A program made the translations under genes and the position numbers. Below are positions 17,006 to 25,375 of a stretch of DNA of 64,000 bases, in pieces; the stretch's first letter is position 1; every line of letters starts with the position of its first letter. The notes beneath the pieces were generated by a model. It was not told the origin of the DNA, did no database searches, and saw only the letters and a program-made list of their open reading frames with translations. Origin of the DNA: an uncultured Bacteroides sp. (lineage in GTDB: Bacteria > Bacteroidota > Bacteroidia > Bacteroidales > Bacteroidaceae); contig CABMPP010000006.1 of NCBI GenBank assembly GCA_902388495.1, positions 124,001 through 188,000 on the forward strand, in the 5' to 3' direction.

Positions 17006-17663
17006 GTAAAATGAGTATATTGTTGATAATCATGACTTTGAAAAATATATCAGAACTTGGAATGAATAATGTATATGCTTAATAGATAGCATATAATAAG
17101 GGATGCAAAATTTTAGTGATATCGTATTTCTATCAGTATTATAAATTAACATGCTAATAATCATTTGTTTAGCATTGGATTTTATCCCGTTTTACTACTT
17201 TATAATATACTAATTAATTTTAAAAGATAGTGTTTGTCAAAAATGAAGATTTGAACAGGTATAGCTCTATTTCTAATTCAGAAAACGTAATTGGAGTAAT
17301 GAGAAAGATAATTCTTGTAAATATTTATATTGGCATTTACTTAATAGGAGGAGTTTATCTGATTTACATTCTCAATGAACTGATTTTATTAAACTTTCAA
17401 TTGGCAATCGAAAGTTTTTTTGTTTTTTCCCAATTCGCATTGTAAGATTTTGTGTATATTGTAATATATCTAAGAAACGATTATGAATAAGAATCTATTA
17501 TATCAAGTCAGTTATGAACAAAAGAATAAACTGTTACTGTAGAGGCTATACAAGTTACGGTTTCTATAAAAAGGCCTATTAGCAACAGATTCTTAATATG
17601 TCCGATTTGAAAATAGCCGTTACAACAATATCATTCCAAATTGAGATTTCTGGTGATAAACAA
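17006..17663 (-). other. Non-coding module behind silent site 2
   Basis: No credible gene. CCAAGTTCT (- strand, 17052-17060) lies 46 bp from the site. From about 17060 to 17330 the sequence is clearly homologous to the module behind site 1. It includes TATATGC...GCATATA (about 17070-17095) as a good inverted repeat, TTTCTATCAG, and CTAATAATCATT. The rest, to the terminator at 17664, is AT-rich with nothing I recognise. A 71-codon + strand frame at 17230 overlaps the conserved block and is probably chance. Confidence 0.55.
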
Positions 17664-17701
17664 CAGTGGAGGGAAAGTCTTACGACATCTTCCCTCCACT
17701 G
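17664..17701 (-). terminator. Terminator of cassette 3
   Basis: Perfect 12-bp stem CAGTGGAGGGAA (17664-17675) with TTCCCTCCACTG (17690-17701), 28 bp after the susD cassette 3 stop on the - strand. Confidence 0.75.
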
Positions 17702-17729
17702 AAATACTTTATTTATAATCCCGAAAGAA

Positions 17730-19367
17730 TTATTTTCCTGCGAGATTCAACTCATCATTATAATCCGTTTCATTCAAAGGTACGTCCCAAGTCCATTTGT
17801 TGGCACCATCAGCCGGGATTGTTTTTGCAATAGAGATATGGGCATTTCCCCCTTCAGTAAAGCCTTTACGTACAACAGGACGATTCCATCTCTTGTAGTC
17901 ACTCCAAGCAAAACCTTCGCCCCAAAGTTCCAGCTCACGATAGTCCATGATTTCATTCCAAAGAGCATCACCAGTCTTAGTACAAGTATATTCAGGATTA
18001 CGTCCGGAGGTAGCGTTCAATTCTACCAAAGCAGTCTGAGCACCTGTTTCGTTGTTAAGGAAGTAGTTGGCTTCTGCTTCTATCAACACCATTTCAGATG
18101 AACGGATGAAAGGCAGGTAACTTACTCCCGGAGTGTCGAAGACATAGAACTTCAACTGTCCGCCCAAGTACATATAACCAGCTTGGTAGGGTGCTTCAAG
18201 TCCGCTAACTGCCATCTTCTTACAATAAGCAGCAGCATCATCCCAAAGATCATCTGCTTCTGGTTTGTCACCCATTCCCAAAATGCCATAAGTCATATCC
18301 ATTGCCGAGCCATCATTGTAATTGTAACTGGGGAATTTATCTTCGGTCAAGAACAACGCCTTGCGGGCATCATTATTTGGAATGCGGTTAATGAGTTCAC
18401 GGCCTATAGCACCCGCACCAGTCTGTTGAGTACTTGCATAATATCCGTTGCAAGCAAATTGGACACCATAACTCCAATACCAGTTATTTTCTTGTGAACC
18501 GCCGAAACAACCAAAAATCCATTCACTTGTAGGATTGCAGAAGCCGGATTGATATTCGGCATTGGTCATAAGAGGATAGTTCTGGCGAGCCAATTTAGCT
18601 TCGGACAAAGCCTTAGAGTAGTCCTGCTTTGTGAGAGCAGCACGTGCATAAACTGCATGGGCTACATTAATATTCGGCATCCAGACTTGAGCGGCATCAC
18701 GATCTTTCCCGCTTTGCTCATATAGCGTAATGGCATCATCGAGGTCTTTATAGATTTGCGAATAGGTCTCCGCTAATGTAGCGTAACCTTGCCCACCGGT
18801 AGATTCGTCCAGTCGAAGCACGATACCTTGTGAGGCTCCATTGCTGGAATCTTGCCAACGCCAGCAGTAATAGTGTACCAACTTCTCAAAAGCATAAGCG
18901 CGGAAGGTGAGAGCCGAAGCTTTGATGAAAGCTATCTCTGCCTCAGTTCCTTCGGCATTGTCTATATTGGCTAAGATGGTGTTCGCATTTCCCACAATCG
19001 TGTAATAATAGTACCATGCGTACGCATCATAAATAGAATTTGTACGCGAATGAAACTCTTGGTTATGAATAGGTGTCCATCCGGATGCATAAAGATTATA
19101 GAGGTAGTTCTCGCTCGGATAATTCTCATAATGAGCCATGATATTGTTTTCGCCAGCAAATCCTTGGCCGAAATAATATTGTTGTGTAGTCATGATTTTG
19201 GCAATACCGTTCAATGCTTTCATGGCATTAGCTGTAGTACCTACGGCATCGGATGCTCCGGTTGAATCAGTAGGTGCTGTATCCAGATAGTCACCGGCAC
19301 AAGAAGACACCAACATCATACCTGCCAACAGGCTACCGGTGAACAATTTATTGATAAATTTCTTCAT
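17730..19367 (-). CDS. SusD-like outer-membrane lipoprotein, cassette 3 (silent)
   Basis: 545 residues. The signal peptide ends LVSSC, then AGDYLDTAPTDS. Helical family motifs are visible (IKASALTFRAYAFEKLVHYYCWRW; NINVAHAVYARAALTKQDYSKALSEAKLA), as is the C-terminal MDYRELELWGEGFAWSDYKRW. Unlike cassettes 2, 4 and 5 there is no third lipoprotein gene; a terminator follows directly. The N-terminal TAPTDS and LNGI motifs group it with the cassette 5 SusD rather than with cassettes 2/4. Partner: SusC of cassette 3, 28 bp upstream. Confidence 0.92.
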   Translation of the reverse strand: MKKFINKLFTGSLLAGMMLVSSCAGDYLDTAPTDSTGASDAVGTTANAMKALNGIAKIMTTQQYYFGQGFAGENNIMAHYENYPSENYLYNLYASGWTPIHNQEFHSRTNSIYDAYAWYYYYTIVGNANTILANIDNAEGTEAEIAFIKASALTFRAYAFEKLVHYYCWRWQDSSNGASQGIVLRLDESTGGQGYATLAETYSQIYKDLDDAITLYEQSGKDRDAAQVWMPNINVAHAVYARAALTKQDYSKALSEAKLARQNYPLMTNAEYQSGFCNPTSEWIFGCFGGSQENNWYWSYGVQFACNGYYASTQQTGAGAIGRELINRIPNNDARKALFLTEDKFPSYNYNDGSAMDMTYGILGMGDKPEADDLWDDAAAYCKKMAVSGLEAPYQAGYMYLGGQLKFYVFDTPGVSYLPFIRSSEMVLIEAEANYFLNNETGAQTALVELNATSGRNPEYTCTKTGDALWNEIMDYRELELWGEGFAWSDYKRWNRPVVRKGFTEGGNAHISIAKTIPADGANKWTWDVPLNETDYNDELNLAGK

Positions 19368-19395
19368 TTCTAATATGAATTATATGGTTATACCT

Positions 19396-22389
19396 TTAGA
19401 ATTTTACAGTCAGACCGAAGTTATATACCCGGGCTGTTACATACGTATTATCCGAACCTCCGTTGAACGAATATTGCGGATTAAGACCTTTGCGTGCAGT
19501 CAGCGTTAAGAGGTTCTCAATACCTGCATTCAGAGAAACGCCTTCTAAGCCTACGTTTTTCAGCCAGCTCTTAGGAAAACTGTAAGAGAGGTTCAGGTTC
19601 TTGAATACCAAATAAGAAGCGCTTGTCAACCAACGGTCGCTGGTAGCATTTAAATCAGATGACTTATTGAAGTCGGCACGAGGTGTTCCATTAGGGTCAA
19701 TGCGATTGGCAGATGTTTCTGTCATTCCTACAGGAACTTCCTTCCATGAATCCAGAATGTCTTTATGATAAGCACTACCGGCTGCGCCCGATTCTGAAAC
19801 TCCCATCAGGCTGGCATAAGAGCCATCATAAGTCTTGCCTCCTAATGAATAGGTGAACAACAGGTTCAAATCCCAATTTCTCCATGAGAGTGCAGAGTTA
19901 ATGGAGCCATATACCGTAGGAAGCACACTTCCTGCCCAGTCACGCTTGCCATAAGAAGTCGCAGTAGTGTAATCAACGCCGTTGATGGTAGTCAATGCGC
20001 CGGCTTCAGCTGCAGAAGCTTTCTTATCCGGGTCCAGTGTATAAAGAGAAGTACCAGTCATCTGGTCTACACCCTCAAAATGATAAGTATAGAATTCATA
20101 GATGGAATGTCCTTCGGAATAGTTCTGCATTCCATGCAGAATATCTTTACCGTCGGGTAGTTTCACGATTTTGTTTTTCAAGAATGTAGCGTCTACACCG
20201 AGGTTCCATCTCCAGTCATTAGTATTGATAAGATCTGCATTAAGAGAAATTTCCCAACCGCGGTTAGAGATGGTACCGATATTCTTATATTGAGTTAAGT
20301 TCATCGGTGCTCCATTATCGACATCTACCCACGGATAAGAGCCAGCTGACAATGGCAGACGAACCTCGAACAGCAAGTCTTTAGAACGCTTGTCGAAATA
20401 ACCAATCTGGAAATTCAGGCGGTCAAACAGCCTGCCTTCCACAGCAACGTCTACAGTCTGGGTAGTTTCCCATTTAATATCTGGTGCGGAAAGCGACTGT
20501 TTCAGCAAAGCGGGTTCGCCACCATTTTTATCGATGGTGTAAAGAGCCATGTGACCATATAGGCTAACCCCCATATTATTGCCCACCTCTCCATAAGAAG
20601 CGCGCAATTTCAGAGCATTTACCCAATCTATATCCTGTAGGAAAGATTCTCGTTTCATGTTCCAACTGGCTCCTACTGAATAGAAATTACCCCAGCGGTT
20701 ATCTTTGTTGAAGCGTGAAGAACCGTCACGACGGAACGAACCCTCCAAGAAATAACGGTCATCATAATTATATTTCAGACGTGCCAGATAAGACTCTGTT
20801 TTATCTTCATCATCACTACCGGTATAATAAGAGTTATTGAGGAAGTTACCCATTGTGAGGTTACCGTCCACTGCCATACCAGTGTTCATGCCGGCAGTAT
20901 ATTTGCGCTCCCAGCTATAGTTTTCGTGAGCCACCATAGCCTCTATATTGTGCACACCACTGAACTGATAGTTCCAGTTCAAGATTTCTTGCAAAGTCAC
21001 AGTTCTGTACTGATAAGCATAACTCGTCAGACGACCATTATTCGTAGCACCATCACCAATTTCCGGATTATCATATTTCTTATTGTTTGATGTACTGTTA
21101 TTAAGATCGCCTTTCATGGTCAGTGACAATCCGTAGGGCAGTGAGATAGTAGCAAAAGCTTGTCCACCTAATACATTACGAACACTTTCTTGTTTGTCGA
21201 ACAGCATTTCATAAGCAATATTACGGTTACCCAGGTAAGGAGAAGTGGTATCGTATATTTTATCTCCGTTCTCATCCAGTTGGTAAGTACCATCAGCATT
21301 ATGCATATAAAGAGGATATACCGGTGCCATATAACGGGCTACGTAGAAGGGATTGGCATAATAAGTGCCATTTGCATTGTCATTATAATTGCGTTTAGTC
21401 CAAGACCCGGTAAGGTTGATACCGCCTTTGAACCACTTATTAGGTGTATAAGTCGTATTAATACGGCCTGAGAAACGTTCATAACCGGTAGTTTTCACAT
21501 ATCCTTTTTCATTCAGGTAGCCTACGGAAGAATATACAGTATATTTCTGTCCGGATGCGGCAGCCGACAAATTGTATTCTTGACGATAACCGTTACGCTC
21601 GATGGCATCTTCCCAGTCAAGGTCGTCATAACCGGCCAGACGGGTAGCAATTAATTTCCCGTTGCTATCAAATAATTTGTCATCAGCAGCATTATAAATG
21701 TTGCGACCGATCGATTCGGTGATAAGGTGGCTTGTAGCATAAGCTGCAGCATCACTCTCTGACATTCCGGTATTGCTCATCATGGCATTCTTCTTGGCCA
21801 TCCAAGAAGTTTCCATCCAGCGGTCTGCACCCAGACGCTCATATTCGGGAATACCTCTATTATATACACCTTGATTTACTTGCAGTGTGACGCTGGGCTT
21901 GGTCGTATTACGTCCGCTTTTGGTAGTGATGAGAACCACACCGTTAGCCGCACGATTACCATACAATGCAGCCGAAGCGGCATCTTTCAAGATAGACATG
22001 CTTTCAATATCGTTAGAGTTCAGTTCGGCCATGTTTCCATCAAAGGGAACTCCGTCCACCACATACAAAGGTTCAGCAGCACCGGAGACCAATGTTCCGA
22101 AACCACGAATACGAATGGAAGGTGCTTTTCCCGGTTCACCATAGGTATTGTTTACCTGTACGCCTGGAGCGGAACCTTCAAGGGCACCTGTCACACTGGT
22201 AGTGATGCGCTTTTCTATCTTTTTGTTGTCAACTACTGAGATAGATCCCGTTAATGATTCTTTTTTCGCAGTACCATAAGCCACTACGACAACTTCATCC
22301 AAAGCTTCCGCATTGCTTCTCATTACTACCTTCATACTGGACTTAATTGCCACTTCTTGAGTCTGCATACCAATGTACGAAATAATCAA
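19396..22389 (-). CDS. SusC-like TonB-dependent transporter, cassette 3 (silent, lacks N-terminus)
   Basis: A body of about 997 residues starting IISYIGMQTQEVAIK at the shared site (nominal TTG start, really an internal Leu). The TonB-box region EALDEVVVVAYGTAKK is followed by the plug (MSILKDAASAALYGNRAANGVVLITT) and a barrel ending NFGLTVKF. No signal peptide, ATG or promoter is present. The fused length would be about 1069 residues, the largest of the set. Confidence 0.93.
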   Translation of the reverse strand: MIISYIGMQTQEVAIKSSMKVVMRSNAEALDEVVVVAYGTAKKESLTGSISVVDNKKIEKRITTSVTGALEGSAPGVQVNNTYGEPGKAPSIRIRGFGTLVSGAAEPLYVVDGVPFDGNMAELNSNDIESMSILKDAASAALYGNRAANGVVLITTKSGRNTTKPSVTLQVNQGVYNRGIPEYERLGADRWMETSWMAKKNAMMSNTGMSESDAAAYATSHLITESIGRNIYNAADDKLFDSNGKLIATRLAGYDDLDWEDAIERNGYRQEYNLSAAASGQKYTVYSSVGYLNEKGYVKTTGYERFSGRINTTYTPNKWFKGGINLTGSWTKRNYNDNANGTYYANPFYVARYMAPVYPLYMHNADGTYQLDENGDKIYDTTSPYLGNRNIAYEMLFDKQESVRNVLGGQAFATISLPYGLSLTMKGDLNNSTSNNKKYDNPEIGDGATNNGRLTSYAYQYRTVTLQEILNWNYQFSGVHNIEAMVAHENYSWERKYTAGMNTGMAVDGNLTMGNFLNNSYYTGSDDEDKTESYLARLKYNYDDRYFLEGSFRRDGSSRFNKDNRWGNFYSVGASWNMKRESFLQDIDWVNALKLRASYGEVGNNMGVSLYGHMALYTIDKNGGEPALLKQSLSAPDIKWETTQTVDVAVEGRLFDRLNFQIGYFDKRSKDLLFEVRLPLSAGSYPWVDVDNGAPMNLTQYKNIGTISNRGWEISLNADLINTNDWRWNLGVDATFLKNKIVKLPDGKDILHGMQNYSEGHSIYEFYTYHFEGVDQMTGTSLYTLDPDKKASAAEAGALTTINGVDYTTATSYGKRDWAGSVLPTVYGSINSALSWRNWDLNLLFTYSLGGKTYDGSYASLMGVSESGAAGSAYHKDILDSWKEVPVGMTETSANRIDPNGTPRADFNKSSDLNATSDRWLTSASYLVFKNLNLSYSFPKSWLKNVGLEGVSLNAGIENLLTLTARKGLNPQYSFNGGSDNTYVTARVYNFGLTVKF

Positions 22390-22404
22390 AGTCTTCGCAG
22401 AACT
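22387..22404 (-). repeat. Recombination site copy 3 (silent)
   Basis: AGTTCTGCGAAGACTTTG on the - strand, identical to the expressed-copy site and to silent sites 1, 2 and 4. Confidence 0.85.
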
Positions 22405-22774
22405 GCAATTAAGATAAACATCAGATAATCAAATATTTATATATGTTCCAGAACTTGGTTGTAGTTATGCATATACTCGATATACAGCATATAGAAAGAG
22501 TATAGAACTATTATGTGTTATTGTTTTTCTATCAGTAAAACATCTTAATATGCTAATAATTAGCACATTACTGGTTTGTTTTATTGTACTATACAACTTC
22601 GTTATATACTATTTGATTATGAGAAAGAGAATTTGTTGAGAATAGAGAAATGAATCTATACGTTTTTATTTTAAGCTCCAAGAGTATAATGGCAAGTACT
22701 GGAAAGAGGATTTTTTGTTAATAATTATGTCAACTTCTATTTACTGGGAGCATTCGCTTTCCTATCTAAAAAAT
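22405..22774 (-). other. Non-coding module behind silent site 3
   Basis: No gene seen. CCAAGTTCT (- strand, 22450-22458) lies 45 bp from the site. Weaker but visible homology to the modules behind sites 1 and 2: TATGC...GCATA around 22466-22492, TTTTTCTATCAGTA, and a TATGCTAATAAT block. Between the site and the CCAAGTTCT motif the sequence itself is not conserved; only its length is. Confidence 0.5.
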
Positions 22775-22808
22775 AAGGGGAGGTATCTCATTACAAGATC
22801 CTCCCCTT
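22775..22808 (-). terminator. Terminator of cassette 4
   Basis: Stem AAGGGGAGG (22775-22783) with CCTCCCCTT (22800-22808), strengthened by an inner ATCT/AGAT pairing, 24 bp past the stop of the 22832 lipoprotein gene on the - strand. Confidence 0.75.
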
Positions 22809-22831
22809 TACTTTATTCCCTTAAATAGTTA

Positions 22832-23716
22832 TCACCATGGATAACCTTCATTCCAAATAAAGGCTGCTGTTTCATACCAGCCTAAGCTGACACTATTTCC
22901 ACCTTCATCGTAACCAATTACAGCATTGACTATATAAAGGTTACCATCATTTTCGAAGGAACAGCCATTATCGCCCTCTGTGTAAACAAAATAATAGTTA
23001 CCATCATCGTTGCTTGATTCGCCCATTGCTTGAACAACAACAGGGAAGCCTACAGCGGCTCCATTGGCTTTATTTACAGTAAATTGAATGTGACTACCTT
23101 CCTTCAAGGTTACCCCGGTCGCTTCAGCTGCTTTTTCAGAATAGTAGTAGGGGCTCAACATACGATACAAGCCGTTGCTACCTTCGGCCTCTTCTATTTC
23201 TACTTTCACGCCATCACCTACAAGACCTTCGTCACCAATAGTACCAGACCAACCAGAATAGAATTGTGCAGTACCTGCCGGTATCCAATTGTAGGCTTTA
23301 CTCAGCTTGATAGTTGCGGTAGAAGTACCTGCCACCGAGGTAGCATCTTCAGCGATAGAGAGGGTTGCTGAATAGGCTACTCCTACTTGAATATCCCCCA
23401 CAGCAATAGTATAGAAAGCAGTGTTGCTTCCATCTGCAAATGTAACTTCAGAAGGGCCGCTCAGCACAGTATGGCTGAACTTTGCAGTTACAGAAACTGT
23501 AGATGATCCCGACTTTGTATTACGAGTCATTGGTACTTTGATTTCAGTCAGCGTTTCGTTGCCTGCAATAGAACGAGTCTGCTCCTTCTGATCAAAAGTA
23601 TATTTCACTCCATTCTCTGCGGGAGCTTCGTCCCAATAGCCATCGGTACTACAGCCGACAAAAGTTGTCATGATGGCTAGTAGCGCCATTGATATGATTG
23701 ATTTATAAAGCTTCAT
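22832..23716 (-). CDS. Surface lipoprotein, third gene of cassette 4 (silent)
   Basis: 294 residues. The signal peptide ends TFVGC, then STDGYWDEAPAENG. The N-terminal half is strand-rich and Calx-beta-like (LTEIKVPMTRNTKSGSSTVSVTAKF; IQVGVAYSATLSIAEDATSVAGTST). The C-terminal half has IPAGTAQFYSGWSGTIGDEG and a Tyr/Asn-rich end. It occupies the SusE/F-like position. It is similar in layout to the third genes of cassettes 2 and 5 but with low sequence identity, as expected for a ligand-specific or antigenically variable protein. It starts 36 bp after susD cassette 4. Confidence 0.8.
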   Translation of the reverse strand: MKLYKSIISMALLAIMTTFVGCSTDGYWDEAPAENGVKYTFDQKEQTRSIAGNETLTEIKVPMTRNTKSGSSTVSVTAKFSHTVLSGPSEVTFADGSNTAFYTIAVGDIQVGVAYSATLSIAEDATSVAGTSTATIKLSKAYNWIPAGTAQFYSGWSGTIGDEGLVGDGVKVEIEEAEGSNGLYRMLSPYYYSEKAAEATGVTLKEGSHIQFTVNKANGAAVGFPVVVQAMGESSNDDGNYYFVYTEGDNGCSFENDGNLYIVNAVIGYDEGGNSVSLGWYETAAFIWNEGYPW

Positions 23717-23752
23717 ATATAAATACTTTTACGATTAGTTTACCTTGGTTAA

Positions 23753-25348
23753 TTAGTTATCTGCTACCGGAGACGGGATAGACGTTACCGGATTGTTGTC
23801 AGCCGAAGAAATGAGTGAATTACCTTGTTCTTCGCTTTCAGGAATACGGTAGATCAATGTATTATCACCGGGCTGAACATTGAATACATAAGCAGCCGGG
23901 AATCCTGCTCCACGACGATCTATACCCTTGTTCAGACGCAGGATATCAAAATAAGAAAGACCTTCACCCCAAAGTTCAATACGACGTTGTTCCCAAACGG
24001 CATCTTGTACAGCGGTTGCACTGGATGCAGTGCACTTGTAAGCCGGATCGCGGTAGTCGTTTACAAACTTCTGCAGAGTTGCAGCACCGGTTGCCGGATT
24101 TCCACCCATAGCTTGTGCTTCTGCCAGAATAAGGTACATCTCTTCAACACGCATCAAAGGAATATCGCTGGCATTGGTACTCTGAGCCAGCACATCTTTG
24201 TAAGGACCATATTTCATCTGTGAGTATGCCGGGCAACCGTACTTCGCAGCCTGAGCTACCTGTGCTTCATTCAGGTTATCCGAATGTTTATTGGCATCAA
24301 GCCACCAACCCTTGCGGACATCTGTTTCGGGTATTTCGTTGAATAACTTCTTGTTAATCATACGCCATGCGCCTACAGAGGCATAACCATAGTTCAATGA
24401 GCCCATGTGCGAAGCGAAATTCACAATACCTGAGGTTACTACACGGTCCGTTTCAGCAATAACAATAGCCCACATCCAAGAGTGATCGCTACTTTCTGTA
24501 AATCCGGGTTTGCTGACTTCATCGCGGCTATAAGGAGCCCCGCTACCTTCAATTGCCTTTTGAGCATCGGCAGCTGCCGCACTCCAATTCTGCATAGTCA
24601 GGTTGACGCGGGCACGCAGACCATGAGCTACTTCCTTGCTGATGTATCGTTTGTCATTGCCACGGGTTTTGGTGGTAGTTTCCAGCAGAGTAATAGCCTT
24701 ATTCAAGTCAGCCATAATTTGGTCATAAACCTCTTGCACTGTAGCACGGGCACAGCCATTGGCAGCTGCTTCATTAGCATTTTCGTTTGTAATCAGAGGT
24801 ACACAAAGCGCCGATTCATGACCTTTATAAGTGTGTTGATACATCTGAGCCAACACAAAATAATCGAATGCCCGAATAGATAACGCTTGTGCTAGATAAT
24901 ACTGCAACTCATTTTCGTTCGTGTCCGGATCGATAGTTCCTACTACAGAGTTAGCCGTATAAATCTGATTGTATATCGTACGCCACAAGATGTTTGTCGG
25001 ACGATAAGTAAAATAAAGGTCTTCAAAAGTCATGGAGCGGGTAAACCAGTTATAACCGTTGTCCAATCCCACCATATCGGTACCACGACTATCCAGGTTT
25101 AACATAATAGAACCATAGCCGAAGTCATCATGCCCGAAAGAGGTAGGAATTGCATTTCCATAAACGCTGAACATTGCCGTGATACCCGTAACGCTTGCCG
25201 AAACCATTTCAGGGTCAGAAGCCACAACCTGCTCTTTCTGATCACCCGTTACGATGGCTCCCAGGGGCTCAGTATCCAGATCATTACAACCTATAAGCGA
25301 TACGCTTAGAAGTGTCGATGCTAATAATTTAAACTTTATATTTTTCAT
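23753..25348 (-). CDS. SusD-like outer-membrane lipoprotein, cassette 4 (silent)
   Basis: 531 residues, SusD/RagB family. The signal peptide ends SLIGC, then NDLDTEPLG. It is a close paralog of the cassette 2 SusD with matching blocks along its length (DSRGTDMVG, YLAQALSIRAFDYFVLAQMYQ, NGCARATVQEVYD, SHMGSLNYGYASVGAWR, RVEEMYLILAEAQAMGG, WEQRRIELWGEGLSYFDILR). The gene is 27 bp downstream of susC cassette 4. No promoter is seen; expression should depend on inversion. Confidence 0.92.
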   Translation of the reverse strand: MKNIKFKLLASTLLSVSLIGCNDLDTEPLGAIVTGDQKEQVVASDPEMVSASVTGITAMFSVYGNAIPTSFGHDDFGYGSIMLNLDSRGTDMVGLDNGYNWFTRSMTFEDLYFTYRPTNILWRTIYNQIYTANSVVGTIDPDTNENELQYYLAQALSIRAFDYFVLAQMYQHTYKGHESALCVPLITNENANEAAANGCARATVQEVYDQIMADLNKAITLLETTTKTRGNDKRYISKEVAHGLRARVNLTMQNWSAAAADAQKAIEGSGAPYSRDEVSKPGFTESSDHSWMWAIVIAETDRVVTSGIVNFASHMGSLNYGYASVGAWRMINKKLFNEIPETDVRKGWWLDANKHSDNLNEAQVAQAAKYGCPAYSQMKYGPYKDVLAQSTNASDIPLMRVEEMYLILAEAQAMGGNPATGAATLQKFVNDYRDPAYKCTASSATAVQDAVWEQRRIELWGEGLSYFDILRLNKGIDRRGAGFPAAYVFNVQPGDNTLIYRIPESEEQGNSLISSADNNPVTSIPSPVADN

Positions 25349-25375
25349 TGTTATTCAACTTTAAATAGTGATAGT

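Noticed and set aside
17230..17445. 71-codon hydrophobic frame behind silent site 2
   Set aside because: It lies in a block conserved as DNA with site 1, where the equivalent frame is not kept; no ribosome-binding or family evidence.
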